This document shows positions 45,028 to 56,216 of a stretch of DNA of 64,000 bases, in pieces (positions within the stretch are counted from its first letter, which is position 1; the number at the start of each line of letters is the position of its first letter). Where the stretch lies: NCBI GenBank assembly GCA_021234155.1, contig JAJEKV010000001.1, forward strand, positions 2,483,927 to 2,547,926, read 5' to 3'. The DNA comes from Isoetes taiwanensis. Its lineage: Eukaryota > Streptophyta > Lycopodiopsida > Isoetales > Isoetaceae. Both the position numbers and the translations under genes were made by a program. The notes under the pieces are model-generated. The model was given only the letters and a program-made list of their open reading frames with translations. It made no database searches and had not been told where the DNA came from.

Positions 45028-46689
45028 GGCAAACCAAGTAGTCTTGGCATCCGCTCTTCTACTGAGCTTCCCACTCCCTATCTCGTCTCACCGTGGACGC
45101 TTTGGCTTTTATGGTTTGGCCCAACACTTTCTTAACAAGATGGGGGTTGATGGGCCTCTTTCTTCAATTTTCATTTGGTCCACGCCGTGCATTCCATGTG
45201 GCCGGCTTTTTCTTTCAACTCTAGCCTCAAGCGATGACTACTCAAATTTGCAACTTCGGATCATATTGCCTGTAGTGTACATATTACCCACTATCCATGT
45301 ATACCTCTTGCTCACTCTTTTCGTGCTCTAGCTCCATCATTCGGCTTAAAAGCCCTCTCGCATCTTTACCAGCCCCGCATGGTAGTTCAGCCATCCTTCC
45401 TCACCGCTAGTAATCAATTCCAAATCCCGAAATGAGGCATTGTACGTACCGACACACAACCAGGCTCATGAAATCTGGTCTCAAAGTAGACCATGCTTGT
45501 TGTGGTCTACTTTTTTCTACGCCGCAAAGGTTTGCGTAAGATGACTCAGTTGCTGTAGCTCAGAGTCTGTGGTTTGAGACGCCAATGCCTCTACCGGTTA
45601 TGCTCTATCCGAGACACTAATGCCACATTTGGTTGCAAGTTAACTTCCGCTTCTTCAAGTCATACTTTTTGTTTTAAGGATTGTCTAGCGTGCTAGCAAA
45701 TGCGACTCCGCGATAATACGAACCGACAACAAAGAACACCTACAAGTCAAGCAAAGATAAAACTTTCAATTTAGTGCTTAGCACATGAGGGTAAATCAAC
45801 TCACTTTAACCAAAACAAAACACTAATTTTATGCTTCCTACACTAAGACCCTAACATGAGTATGTATGTGCAAGGCCAAGGATAGGGTAACAAATAAAAG
45901 GACCAAAACACGATTTATGATCTATAGCCCGGCCTACTTCCAAAATGCAAGGCTAACAAGTTTTAAATGCATTGCATTTGTCCTAGGTCACGCTTTTTCA
46001 AAAGACGAGACCAATCGAATGCTTATCAAAACATACGCCAGCCCTATATTAGTGCTCGGACTTTCATCAACAACACCATCGTGAACTAGGGTGTGAATTG
46101 ATAAAACATTCTCCTAACCCTTAATAAAAGTACAACGACACCTTCGACACCGCGACCAAGGCCAACAACTGCCGCGGCGAGGGTTATACTCTTACTAAAG
46201 GAGACCCTAGTTGCCTTAAGCTTCAAAGTGCACCACCCACCCTCGGCATGGCGCCAAATAGATCTTGAGAATACCGTGCAAGGGCATGCCTATGCTCTTG
46301 GCAACACGCAACCCTAAAAAAGCCCTCTCAGTTGTCGTTTAAGGGAAGGCAACCAATTTCTTTTATTTTTTGGTTTTTTTTTTTTTTTTTTTTACTTTAC
46401 TCTTAAATTATTATTTGCTTAAATTATTATTATTATTTTTTTTTCTAAAATAGGCCAAGCTCAGCCCACAGAACAAGGCACTCACCATCGTTACGCCCCT
46501 TACACAGGGGGGCAACAGGCGAGGGCCTAACTGCGGACCTAACCTGGCCTACCTATCAAAAAACAAAAAAAACCCTAAAACTAAGAAAAACAAAAACAAA
46601 AAGGTTTTGGGTGGCAAATTGCAAGGTTAGGCCAGGAAATACCTTGTTTGGCGGGGCGAAAAGCTGAATCCGGCTACGCCGCCCATGAA
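45028..46689. other. between kinase start and right subterminal repeats
   Basis: No recognised gene. A minus-strand frame near 45330-45410 (MAELPCGAGKDARGLLSRMM, helical) may be an N-terminal extension of the kinase gene. A poly-T run (about 25 bases) lies near 46370-46394. Confidence 0.45.
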
Positions 46690-46975
46690 TATATAAAAAA
46701 TTTCAGCTGACGCTGAAACTTGATTCCAGACGTCTGAAAACTTTTCGCGTCTGTGAAAACTGAAAAAACCAGCGTCTGCTTGAACATCAGCCCGGTTTTA
46801 GAGACTGCCGAAATAATTCCAAAAGTCTGCTTGAAAAAAAAACTTTCGCGTCTGAATCGAAGTTTTAGCGGCTGTAATCGAAAGTCACCATACTTTTCGC
46901 GGTTCGCGAGAATTTATATTCGGCGTCTGCATAAGTTTTTTAAAGACGGCTTTTCGCTTTTCAGCAGTCACAAAT
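46690..46975. repeat. right GCGTCTG subterminal repeats
   Basis: GACGTCTGAAAA, TCGCGTCTGTG, CAGCGTCTGCT, AAAGTCTGCTT, CGCGTCTGAAT and GGCGTCTGCAT: the same motif as at 38195-38470 but predominantly reversed. Confidence 0.8.
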
Positions 46976-47030
46976 GTTTTTTCCCTACCGGGGTTTTTAT
47001 ACGTTAATCGTATTTTATTAAAAATCATTA

Positions 47031-49950
47031 TTTTTGACTTTATCGTCGGGAATTTTAATTTTATCGATAGAACCTATCCACTGCTGATGGTGTTCCCCCC
47101 CTTCATGATACTTGAAGCTATTTGAAGGCGTCTCTTGAGGTCGTCTTGCGATTTCTTTGGCTATACTCCTCTCACGGAGTTGTTCTCTTCTACTTGTTTG
47201 TTCTTTGAATCGTCCATCCTTGGGTTCACCAAGTTGCATGCAAGTCCATGCAAGTCGTCGGCTCCCTCGCCTAGTTGCTTCTCCATCAAGCTTCCAAACT
47301 TCCTTGCTTGATCCCTCGATCACATGGCTTGGGCGTTGTCACGTTCCACACTGCTATGCCGATCTTCTTGTCTTGAGGTACCTTCCGGTGGCTTTGATTG
47401 TGCTCGCGTCGGTTTGATCCTCCTGTTTGCCTCTAGGAGCTCGTGGAAGAAGTCGGTTTGCTAGCACTTCTCCGGCTTCGGTTCGACCTTTGTCCCTCTA
47501 CGCATGTCGGTCTCCCACCGTCGGGGCATCGGGCTCTCCTCCCGGCCGGCTATGTTGTCGGGATGATGGATCATTATATCTGCTTAGCGGCTTGACCCTT
47601 GAGTTGAAGAAGTACCTGCCTTAGATATGCTCTTGTCGTTGAATAGCCCGGCTATTATCTTGAACTCTCTTTTTGCCGAAGGTGCCCCAGTTGCTATCCT
47701 TGTCGTTAAGGTGTCAATGCTTCTACCTTGGCTTTGACATACCACATGTCGGAGATATGATCGGCTTCTTCTCTTCTAATTCTTGGTAGAATTTTGTGAA
47801 GTCATCACCTAGTTGTTGAAGGCATATCTCCTCGTCGCGGTGCCTTTAAATAAGTGCATCTCCATCTAAACCACGTGTCATAAGCGCATTCCCTATATTA
47901 CCACAAAGGTGGAATTATGGTCGTCGAGATGTTTGTCTTCTTAGTTGGTTCCGTTGATGTCGAGGGTTCCTCCTTCTATTGTTGAGGCCACTCATGTCAT
48001 AAGTTAGTCAAGTGTTTACTCTTTGCCACAAGATGTAGTGTTGCGTCTGACGATGTCCTGTGCAACCAGTGATGATCTTGACATGACCGGTGTTGTCTCT
48101 ATTCTCGACATTGGGTGGGCGGCTGTCTTCTACTTGAGCACTTCCGGAAGTGTTTGGATCGAAGATTTGCTTGGCCTCCGGTCGTTTCTCCCCCCTCGTA
48201 CTTGCTCTTCCATTTTGATCTTGGGCTATAGTTGTGCTTCTTGCTTCCTCTTGGTAGTCGAAGTGAAGGAGCTTCCTGATCTAAATCCTTAAACCAGAAA
48301 ACATGACTTTAAACTCATGTTTCTCCACTATATCCGTGGAGCACCCGAGATATACAATAGACATATAATGCATTTATATTGGGATTTTAATTCATCCACT
48401 TTTTCAAAACAACTACGAAGATCTACTTAATTGTTTATATTCCTTTAGGGTTTCCCTCCTCCTATCGCGTTTGACCCTTTGGTTTTGCTGCATCTTCTTT
48501 GTTCCGGTTGACTCGAGATTCCTTTGAGATGTCACTACTATTGTTGAGCTTCATGTCTCCACCAGAAGCTCGTCCGCCCGGCCATAAGAGTGTTCGCCGA
48601 TGTGATCCCTTGAGAAAGATGCTCCTCCTTAATGTGTATATTCGCTGTGAAATGCGGTGACCGCTCAACGCCCTTACATGCAAAGTTTTTTTCACAGGGG
48701 TTGCCGGATGTGCGTGCCGTTGATAAGCTTGAGTAAGATCACCTAGCTGTTGCGATTTAGGCATTCTTGAATATCTTGACTCTAAGATCGTGGTGGGTGG
48801 CGGGCATTGGCATTCCTCCGGGTTTGAATTTACGAGTCGCGACTCTGTTGCTTGGGCTTTTCTTCATTACGAAATGCCTCTCCCGTGCCTAGAAGTGTGA
48901 TCATCTCCATTGCACCTACCATAGCTCCTTTCCTGGTCGCCTTTAAAGTGATTTGTACCTATTTGGCTAAGTCGTCCTCCTCCGTCCTTTGGGTCCTATC
49001 CATTCGAGTCTCGCACTCCTTGGTGACGTAGTAAAGCTGTCCTTCCTTTGGTTTCTAGGTGTTTTACGGGTCCGAGTTCTTGTTAGAGCAGAATATTCTC
49101 CTCCTTGATCTTGCCCCCAATGCCGATATAGGCCTTCAAATTAGAGATGTTCCTTCCGTGGTATCGTCTCCCTCCCCTCATGGTCTCCTACTTTTGGAAC
49201 CGGCGAAAGTTCTCTCGTGCAAAGGGAGCTGGAAGCTCGTCTGGTCGGCCTTAGGTGCTTGTGGTTGCCTAGCTTGGTCGCTCCTTTTGTTGGCGTTGCG
49301 ACATTAAAGCTTGAGCTGCTGGACTACAAGGTCGTGGTGGTCTTCTCTCCGGTTTCTATACACTCCTCATTGTCGCCATGACTTCTCTCCTCGGACGAAG
49401 ATTATGCCCTCTGGCCCTAGCTTCGTGATGCTAACGCGGCATCGATGTCTAACGTGTTCCTCGCACCTGTATTTTGCTGCCTTGCATTCTTCCATTTGAA
49501 ACTCGTGGGCGTCGAGTTGGTGAAGGCGTCGAGATCCTCTTCCTGATGTGAGCTCGTGGTCGTGGTAGCCGGGAGGTTGACATCTAGAAAATTCTTGATG
49601 CCGTTGGTTACCAATTATTCTTCCCATTTGATGAAGATTGATGATAGGCGGTGGTGTCTGTTCTACTTCGCTTGTCCGGTTGAGGTGTTTGTCGTTGTGC
49701 TTCCCTCTCTTAGGTCTGCCTTTTCGGTCTTCTCTCCTTATCTGTCTGTACATCGGCTGGGACCTTGATGTCTTCAAGGAGTTGCGCCTCAAGCTCTTCT
49801 GCGGCTCTGGCCCTGTACTTCGAAAGCAACGCTCGTATTTCCTAGAGTCTAAGGTCTACTTGAAGGGCTCTCCTACAACATTTTGGGCTCTATATGCAAA
49901 CAAGATGGCTTGAGCAGCATTACTGAAGACATATCTATGATCTACAAGTC
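47031..49950 (-). other. giant element internal region, possible gag area
   Basis: In the usual gag position (downstream of the leader on the minus strand) there are short minus-strand frames rich in charged residues: 49367-49792 (141 codons), 48462-48764 and 47018-47323. The last ends IGSIDKIKIPDDKVKNNDF, faintly like the capsid start of plant gypsy gag (IDKIKVPxF). No zinc knuckle or clear capsid signature was found, so I do not call a gag gene. Confidence 0.4.
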
Positions 49951-50151
49951 TATGGACATTAGGACATGTGGTATGGCATGACATGAGGGTTGTTTTGCAA
50001 GACCTCCATGATGTTTGAGGCATACTCTAAGGTCCTAGCAAAGTTGGTTTGAGGGAGGGGTCCCATCTCTACACATGGAGCGGCTTGGGCAGCTCTAGAC
50101 TCTAGCTCCTTTCTAGGTACCCTGACAATAGGGAGTGTCAATGTGGCGGCT

Positions 50152-50480
50152 ATATGGGTAAAAGCATGTTAGGGTGTCCCTTAAAAAGTATTATTTAGTG
50201 ATCAAAAAAGTACCTAAAAAGGTACCCAGGACTGGGTACTGGGTACCCGTGTAATATCTCAATAAAAGTTACATTTTAGAACTTTTATATATATTTTGGT
50301 CTCCGGTAGCATTATCTTTATCTTAACTTTGAATATTAATGCGTCATTGACTTTTATTTTGGACCTTTGTACTAGTTTTAATGAAAATAAAAATGAGAAA
50401 GTACCCAGTTCTGAAGTACCTAGTGTATGTACTTTTGCAGGTTCCAAAAGTGGTACACCCTAACATGCTTTTACCCATAT
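50152..50480. mobile_element. MITE-like element in the leader of the giant element
   Basis: 329 bp with perfect 26-bp terminal inverted repeats: ATATGGGTAAAAGCATGTTA at 50152 onwards and its reverse complement ending at 50480. A second inverted pair lies inside (GTACCCAGGACTGGGTAC near 50222, GTACCCAGTTCTGAAGTACC near 50401). It has no coding capacity. A TA or TAT/ATA duplication is possible but cannot be told apart from the repeat end, so the superfamily is open. Confidence 0.85.
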
Positions 50481-50884
50481 AAGTCAAATTCTATTAGGAG
50501 GACACTGAATTAGGTCAAGGTTTATGCTTTTGGCATGACCAGAGGTGATGTACCAACAGTTGGACTTGGGTTGGTATGCTGAGGTCTAGATGACTATAAC
50601 AAAGGGGTGTTCTTAGGCACTTCTATCTAGGAGTAAGGCATCAGCTTTGAGCCGAGAGCAATACTTGCGAGGTACTAATGGGGTATGTTTCTATTTACAA
50701 ACAAACCACAGTTTGGAAAAACAATTCAAGGGTTTAAGGAATTTTGGTCATTTTGAGCTGGGGTTTGACATTTCTAGCCTAATTTAAGGTCATAAATGGA
50801 TTCTAGGCTGTCTAACGGTCTTATTGCAACAATTTTCAGGCGATTTGGAGCTCTGTAGCTCAAGTTATGGAAGTTCAAAGTTTG

Positions 50885-51109
50885 GAGGTCTCACAGGTAG
50901 CGCCCTGCTCAAAAACTAAAGTTTAGTTCTTTGACCAGGCGCGAGCTGTGAGATCTTGCACATTTTTAAGTAATTTAAGTAATTTAAACATACCATATTA
51001 CTTTTCTCAAATTCATCAAGTTTAGTGTGTTCTTGGCTCGATGTCTCACAGCTTGCGCCTCGCTCAAAAACTAAAGTTTAGTTCTTTGACCAGGCGCGAG
51101 CTGTGAGAC
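50885..51109 (-). repeat. two tandem hairpins in the 5' leader
   Basis: Two copies (50885-50955, 51043-51109) of a long inverted repeat: outer arms GTCTCACAGC...GCTGTGAGAC, inner arms AAAAACTAAAGTTTAGTTCTT. The first copy has a damaged left arm. The position, 200-400 bases downstream of the primer-binding site on the minus strand, is that of an RNA leader. Confidence 0.85.
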
Positions 51110-51303
51110 CACCTCACTTTGGCAAAATTTTTGGCTCATTTTTTTTTAATTTTATTAAGTCCCAATTTACTTAATTGTTACTAGCTTAGCATAACTACAA
51201 AAATGAGAAAGAAAAATTTTCCCACTTTTCGAAGCTTAAGGATCCTACCAAGTTAGTACTCTTTGGGAGCGTGGCGGTTTTGCTCTTGGTCTCCACGAAC
51301 ATT

Positions 51304-51314
51304 GCTCGATACCA
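51304..51314 (-). other. primer-binding site of the giant element
   Basis: The minus strand reads TGGTATCGAGC, matching an initiator-Met tRNA complement with one base missing, two bases after the LTR end. It is the same variant seen in the copia element at 3966. Confidence 0.8.
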
Positions 51315-51316
51315 CT

Positions 51317-52820
51317 TGCGGCGTCCCCCCTACTCGTATCACGATGCCCGCACCGTATACAAGCGGAGTTCATCCCCGCACCCGACCACACACGATCTGA
51401 TAGGGGCCCTCCACATATCAATGGCCGGACCGAGAGTCCACGATTGGGAAGAGTGAAGGGGTCATTTTACCCCGCCTTCCTCGGGGGCCTACCTAGGCTG
51501 CGGAAGCGTAAACATACACGTCAAGAACATAACATCATATATCCACCTCGAAGGGTGGTCCATCACATCTGCATAGACAAAGATCAGGCACAATACATAT
51601 GGGAAATCCTACCCAAGGCTCGGACTCAAAGGGATGGCCCGACGGCTTGGTCTCCGAGTTCATTGCGCATGGTAATTCATGGCAATGGATTTGGCTGGCA
51701 TAAGAACATGGCTTAGGGTTGTCCACTCCATCCGCCCTCCCCCGCGCACACTTTGCGAGAGTAGGCTGAAAAGTGTTGGGACTGTTGTAGCCAGGGTGCA
51801 TAGCCAAAGGGGCTACTCGTCTGGTTACATCTCCCCCACCAGATGGGGGCGGTAGGGATCACTCCTCGAGAGATCTACATGTTGACTCAAGGTGACTGGG
51901 GGCCACTGCCCCTTATTAGACTTGAACTCACCGGAAGGTCATATCCACCACCCCACGAGTGTCGAGCCCATGCCTTGCCCACACGCAGTGGCAAGCCATT
52001 AGACCTAGTCACAATGATCCCCGGTAGGCCTTACACACCCGAGAGGGATGGTTCAAGAGTCGAACACGAACCTCCTCCTTAGCCCGGTCTGGCCCCTTCA
52101 CCCACAACCGGTGTGGTTCTTGTGCCTGAGGCGAAATCTAGTAATACACTAAGAGGGACTATCTAGGAGCATCATCTACTAAGCTTCAAGTCTCTACCCC
52201 CCTTCCCAATACAATGAGTCCACGAGAATACGTCCGTCCATCATATCAACATAAAGGAAATGAGAACTAATCTATCTCATAGAGTTAGGTTCTTTAGTTA
52301 GAGTCAATCTTGGCTACTAAGGGTGATTTAATAGGCTAAACCTACTGGTTTGAAGGCTGGAATAAGGTTTAGGCTATTCAATCGACCAAATACCTGATCC
52401 CTGGTTCACTCCTCTCGATCCAAAGGCGTCCATGTCTACCGTTACGCTCGAAATGCGGTCGGGAGGACGATCGACAAGCTTGAGCTGCCGCGGACCGGAT
52501 CGTGGGAGTTGGAATTGACTCCTCGGTGGCCGAATCTTGAGGAAGGTCTGTGGGCAAAAGGGAAAGTTAGGGTTTGGTGCCTTATGTAGGCTATCAGTTA
52601 GGTTTAGGGTTTCCATGACCTTTGGTCTACCTTTAATGGGTTAAAGGTCTAAAGCGCGCGCATTGCTAAGTGTTAGCACCATTGCAAGTTGCCCCCTAGG
52701 GTGACCTTGCTTGGGTACACGCCGCCATTACACGCCGATTGGGGATTTGGCGGTACGCTGCGTTTGGTCAAAGATATCGATACGTCACGGGACCAGATAT
52801 CTTGGCTTTGAACGTCCACA
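51317..52820 (-). repeat. 5' LTR of the giant element (1.5 kb)
   Basis: Partner of 33161-34669; on the plus strand it starts TGCGGCGTCC and ends GAACGTCCACA, then the GTTCC duplication. The terminal bases are slightly altered relative to the other copy. Confidence 0.93.
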
Positions 52821-52825
52821 GTTCC

Positions 52826-52897
52826 ACTCGGATTTTTTTGACCCGGTAGAATTTTACGTCGAAACGTCACAGTTACATCGACCATTCCAGTCCCAGG
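52826..52897 (+). pseudogene. possible exon interrupted by the giant element
   Basis: The frame reads HSDFFDPVEFYVETSQLHRP and ends FQSQ at a CAG before GTATGT, a good splice donor. Joined to 33124-33160 after removing one GTTCC, it would form an exon of about 109 bases with one in-frame stop (TAG) in the left piece. It could be an upstream exon of the glycosyltransferase fragment at 53248, but I see no family motif here. Confidence 0.35.
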
Positions 52898-53247
52898 TAT
52901 GTCATTGATCTCTATATTTCATAATCCAATGACTGAGATGGTTCATCCATGAGTTTTAGCCAGCTTATTATCAGAGCAATCTTGCTGTTTTAATATAAAT
53001 GTCAATACAAATTTTCTTCCAAGAGAAAGATGTGTACATTACCATTACAATTGTTACACAGGATGAGTTGTTTTACAAGCAATAGTAATAGAGTTATGTA
53101 CTAATCTGAACTGGTCTGACAAGATGCAAATAGAATTATGGCAAACCAACAAGTTGATAATTGAAGCATGCCATTGCTTTTGAAGGACGATGACATTATA
53201 TAAAATTAATTAACGGCTTCTGATTTGAATGCACGTATCTGTTAAAG

Positions 53248-53415
53248 AGACACAATGATATGAGCCCTCAGAGGATCAGAGAATGGATGGCTTACCATGC
53301 TAGATTCTTCGGCCCCAGATCACATTTTGTGTTGCATGATGCAGGAGGCATTCATCCAGATGTTCAAAAAGTTTTAGAGCCTTGGGTTTTTTTTTATGAT
53401 GGTTTTAAAGCCTAG
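53248..53415 (+). pseudogene. family 92 glycosyltransferase fragment
   Basis: The frame shows MSPQRIREWMAYHARFFGP, RSHFVLHDAGGIHPDV and QKVLEPW, which matches the conserved start of the GT92 (DUF23) catalytic domain of plant glycosyltransferases. These are Golgi enzymes that add sugars to cell-wall or secreted glycans. Only this segment is present: after LEPW the frame runs through a GTTTTT that may be a splice donor and stops at 53413. No downstream exon (the catalytic DVDEY region) was found up to 56216. It is either one exon of a gene with long introns or a gene relic. Confidence 0.75.
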
Positions 53416-56216
53416 ACAACATATAGAGCACCAGAAACGTAATCCTTTCATGATGTCTGACCTTTCACTACAAAAAAATGGGGAAAAGAATTATGAAAAT
53501 GATTTCTCAGACAAGAAAAAAAAGGGATAAAATTGCAGTTTCTTGATATGCAGATGCTTATAAGCTTCCTTTAATTTTGCACAGATTGCACCATTTAATT
53601 AGTTTCATAAGAGAGGGGCCGTACTCATTTAACTCAAATTTAAACAAATCATCGGTCTATAATGAAATAAACTCAATTTTTTTTTCTTTCCAAATGTAGT
53701 CTAAGGATCTTCAGACTGGCCTGCGGCATTTTAAACCTAATTAACAGTTGTATCTAGAGTCTAAAATACAGATATATGATCGGAGAAGGTTAACAAGATT
53801 AAGCTCTGGAGGGAAAAAAGATGACCACATACGTTGAATTAAGAACTGAGATAGTAGTAGAAATGTAAAATGAAACATCTTTTGTTAACATCAAGCACCT
53901 TCTTCCTGTCTAAATTTGATGCAACAAAGATGTATAGAATCTTGCGAACAATATGCATCATGCCTGCATGGATGGAAGCCAAGACCAAAGGATGTTAAAT
54001 ATAGGCGATTATTCAATGCTCTGAAGTCAGACCAACCTTATAAATTCTAGCAGCAATTTGGACTGTCCAAAATTTGATCTTTATTATTTTGTGCTTGGCA
54101 TGGTGGTACAATATAGCGCACCTCATTAGTTGAGGAGGCCATAGTCATCAAGATGATCATTGTACCGCAACACCTTTCTTCTAACCTTTGAAGTGTCTAC
54201 CCATGTAACAAGATCCTCCACGCTTCTTATCACAAAAAATGTTGGGTCTGTGATTGTATCTATTTTAACATGAAAATCTGAATGGAAGTGAAGGAGTCGA
54301 GTTCATATTAAAATTCTTTCATAAGTTTTAAAGTTCAATTTTGGATCTATTTGTATGTAAATAGGCATAGACTAATAAACTATCTCAGCGCCAAACAAGC
54401 CGATTATCTGCCATATCCAAATCAAATAATTAATAACAAAAGAAATAATCAAGAATTGAAATGCCATCCAGCTAATGCAGAAATTGATCACCTGGCATAT
54501 CATGCCAGTAATTGGCTTAGCCTGATAGCTCGCCACATATTTAAAAGAGGCAGATTAAAGTGCGCAGATGCAAGCAAATAAGAAAGGTTATAGTGGTAAG
54601 TGAGTTTGACTTTTCAAAAAAACCATTTCATTTCATGTCATCATTATTCTTTCATATATGTGGCCCTTCTATTGATTAGGGTAATAAATTTCTTTTAACA
54701 ACGTTCCTACCTTTCAAACTTTTGATATAGGCACTGGCCAGATTTTGTATAATGTGGTATAACGAAATCTCATTGAAGAATATGTATTTCAAGCAGTAAA
54801 GATATACGGACATTCAAGTAAGGACTAGCATTCTGAGAGTGGTCAATTCCATTGACATTCGATCCTTTTGGGCCTTCCTTTAGAACAAATTCCAAAGGAC
54901 TTATTATCAAACATGTAATAGCAGCACCTTTATGCTGCTACCATAAACTTGCTTACTATATCAGAACACCTGCCTATATAAATCATCTACTATTCTTCAA
55001 TCCATTATATGCTGCCATATACATATTTCATAAGACCACCAACTATAATTCACTATTGTCCACAACCTTAAGCATGTATTGCAAGGCAACTCATAAACAT
55101 AAGCCCTGCTCTATTGTCTTTTTGTTATGATCACAAACAACTTATAAAAGGCTTATAAAAGCACTTATATCTATGCAAACTTCTCGAAGACATGCACAAC
55201 ACCAGAACCCAGTATACTAACCACACATAATACCTCATACCAAAGTTATGCTTTGCCTGCATCGTCTAGCAAGTTTACCATCAAACAACTATAAAAACTC
55301 TGCTTAACCATATGCACTCCTTGACACTCAAGCAACGCCTTGCAACACCATATTATCCCTGTACTCATACTAACAGAAAAAGCACCTTAATCCATTAAGC
55401 AACTATATGAAGCTATCCTATGAACTCTTGGGCAAAAACATGGATCTAAATCAACAAGAATTTTAATCTTTTTCTGAGCATCCACATCAGACTTAATCAT
55501 AAAATAAAAAGAAAACTTCTGTGAGATGCATTTTGAGTTGTTCCATATTTCGATTTTTAAGCCCCAAAGTTGTTCTTCCAAACGCGTTTTTGCTATAGTA
55601 CCAGATGGGAGGGATACAGTCAGAGCATCACATGGCCCTCTGGGATAAGCCCTTTTAGGCATCATTCTAAATCGAGTAGCAGCATGATAATCTAGACCTA
55701 AGTACAGGGTTTGGTTTGAGCCTCGGATATGGCAACCAAACTATGGCATTGTAGCATCTCCAGATCTACACTAACCAGCTCAGTATCAATGCTAATGATT
55801 TTTCCAAATCTCCCTTGAATGATTTCGGCCATGTATTTTCACTATCGTGACTATTTTGGCACTTCCGCTATCCATATTTTTGGCTCCTCAGAACTACGTG
55901 CACTAAAGAAAATCGAACTGACCCGAGTATCCATGCGGAGTATCTGCCATATCTTGTTCCGGTTACACAGTAATAAGAGCCTCGCACACTAAGGAGAGTG
56001 ACACTAAGTAGAGTTTTTTTCCATTATGGCTTCAATTCCTGCACTGTACTCCATGCCTCTCGGATTATATGTCTCCACATGCTTCCTAGCCTATATTTGT
56101 TGACAATCACAGCACTCCATGATGGTGTTGATGTAAACATCTACTCTTCGTAAATATCCCAATGGCTGACTTGATCTTAGTTGTTTCCAGCGTGGCTCTG
56201 AACACATCGTCCATTT
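53416..56216. other. AT-rich flank, no gene recognised
   Basis: No domain seen on either strand; frames are shorter than 100 codons. It could be intronic sequence following the GT92 exon. Confidence 0.5.

Larger units (their letters stand above)
38150..47030. mobile_element. DNA transposon nested in the giant element
   Basis: About 8.9 kb bracketed by AT-rich zones full of the motif CAGACGC on the left (38200-38460) and its reverse complement GCGTCTG on the right (46720-46970). This is the inverted subterminal arrangement of cut-and-paste transposons. The outer ends are only weakly similar when inverted (around CGTGATAAAAA left and TTTTTATACG right), so exact termini and duplication are not resolved. 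Inside are a plus-strand hAT-type transposase remnant (38880-41050) and a minus-strand kinase-RING pseudogene (42470-45027). Interruption of the giant element's internal region is inferred from position. Confidence 0.65.
33156..52825 (-). mobile_element. giant LTR retrotransposon without recognisable pol
   Basis: Minus-strand LTR element of 19,660 bp: 3' LTR 33161-34669, 5' LTR 51317-52820, perfect 5-bp duplication GTTCC (33156-33160, 52821-52825). On the minus strand the primer-binding site TGGTATCGAGC follows the 5' LTR after two bases, and a polypurine tract (AAGGTGGGGAGAA) precedes the 3' LTR. The LTRs open TGTGACGTT-like and end GACGTCACA-like. The internal region is 16.6 kb, including a nested DNA element and a MITE. 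I see no protease, RT, RNase H or integrase motif, so it resembles large non-autonomous elements (LARDs) mobilised by a gypsy partner (inference). Confidence 0.88.

Noticed and set aside
49367-49792. gag gene of the giant element
   Set aside because: Position is right and the frame is charged, but no capsid or zinc-knuckle signature is visible; not called as a gene.
47157-49913. Chain of plus-strand frames of 60-90 codons in the giant element
   Set aside because: They are opposite to the element's coding strand, rich in leucine, serine and cysteine as expected for the complement of charged minus-strand frames.
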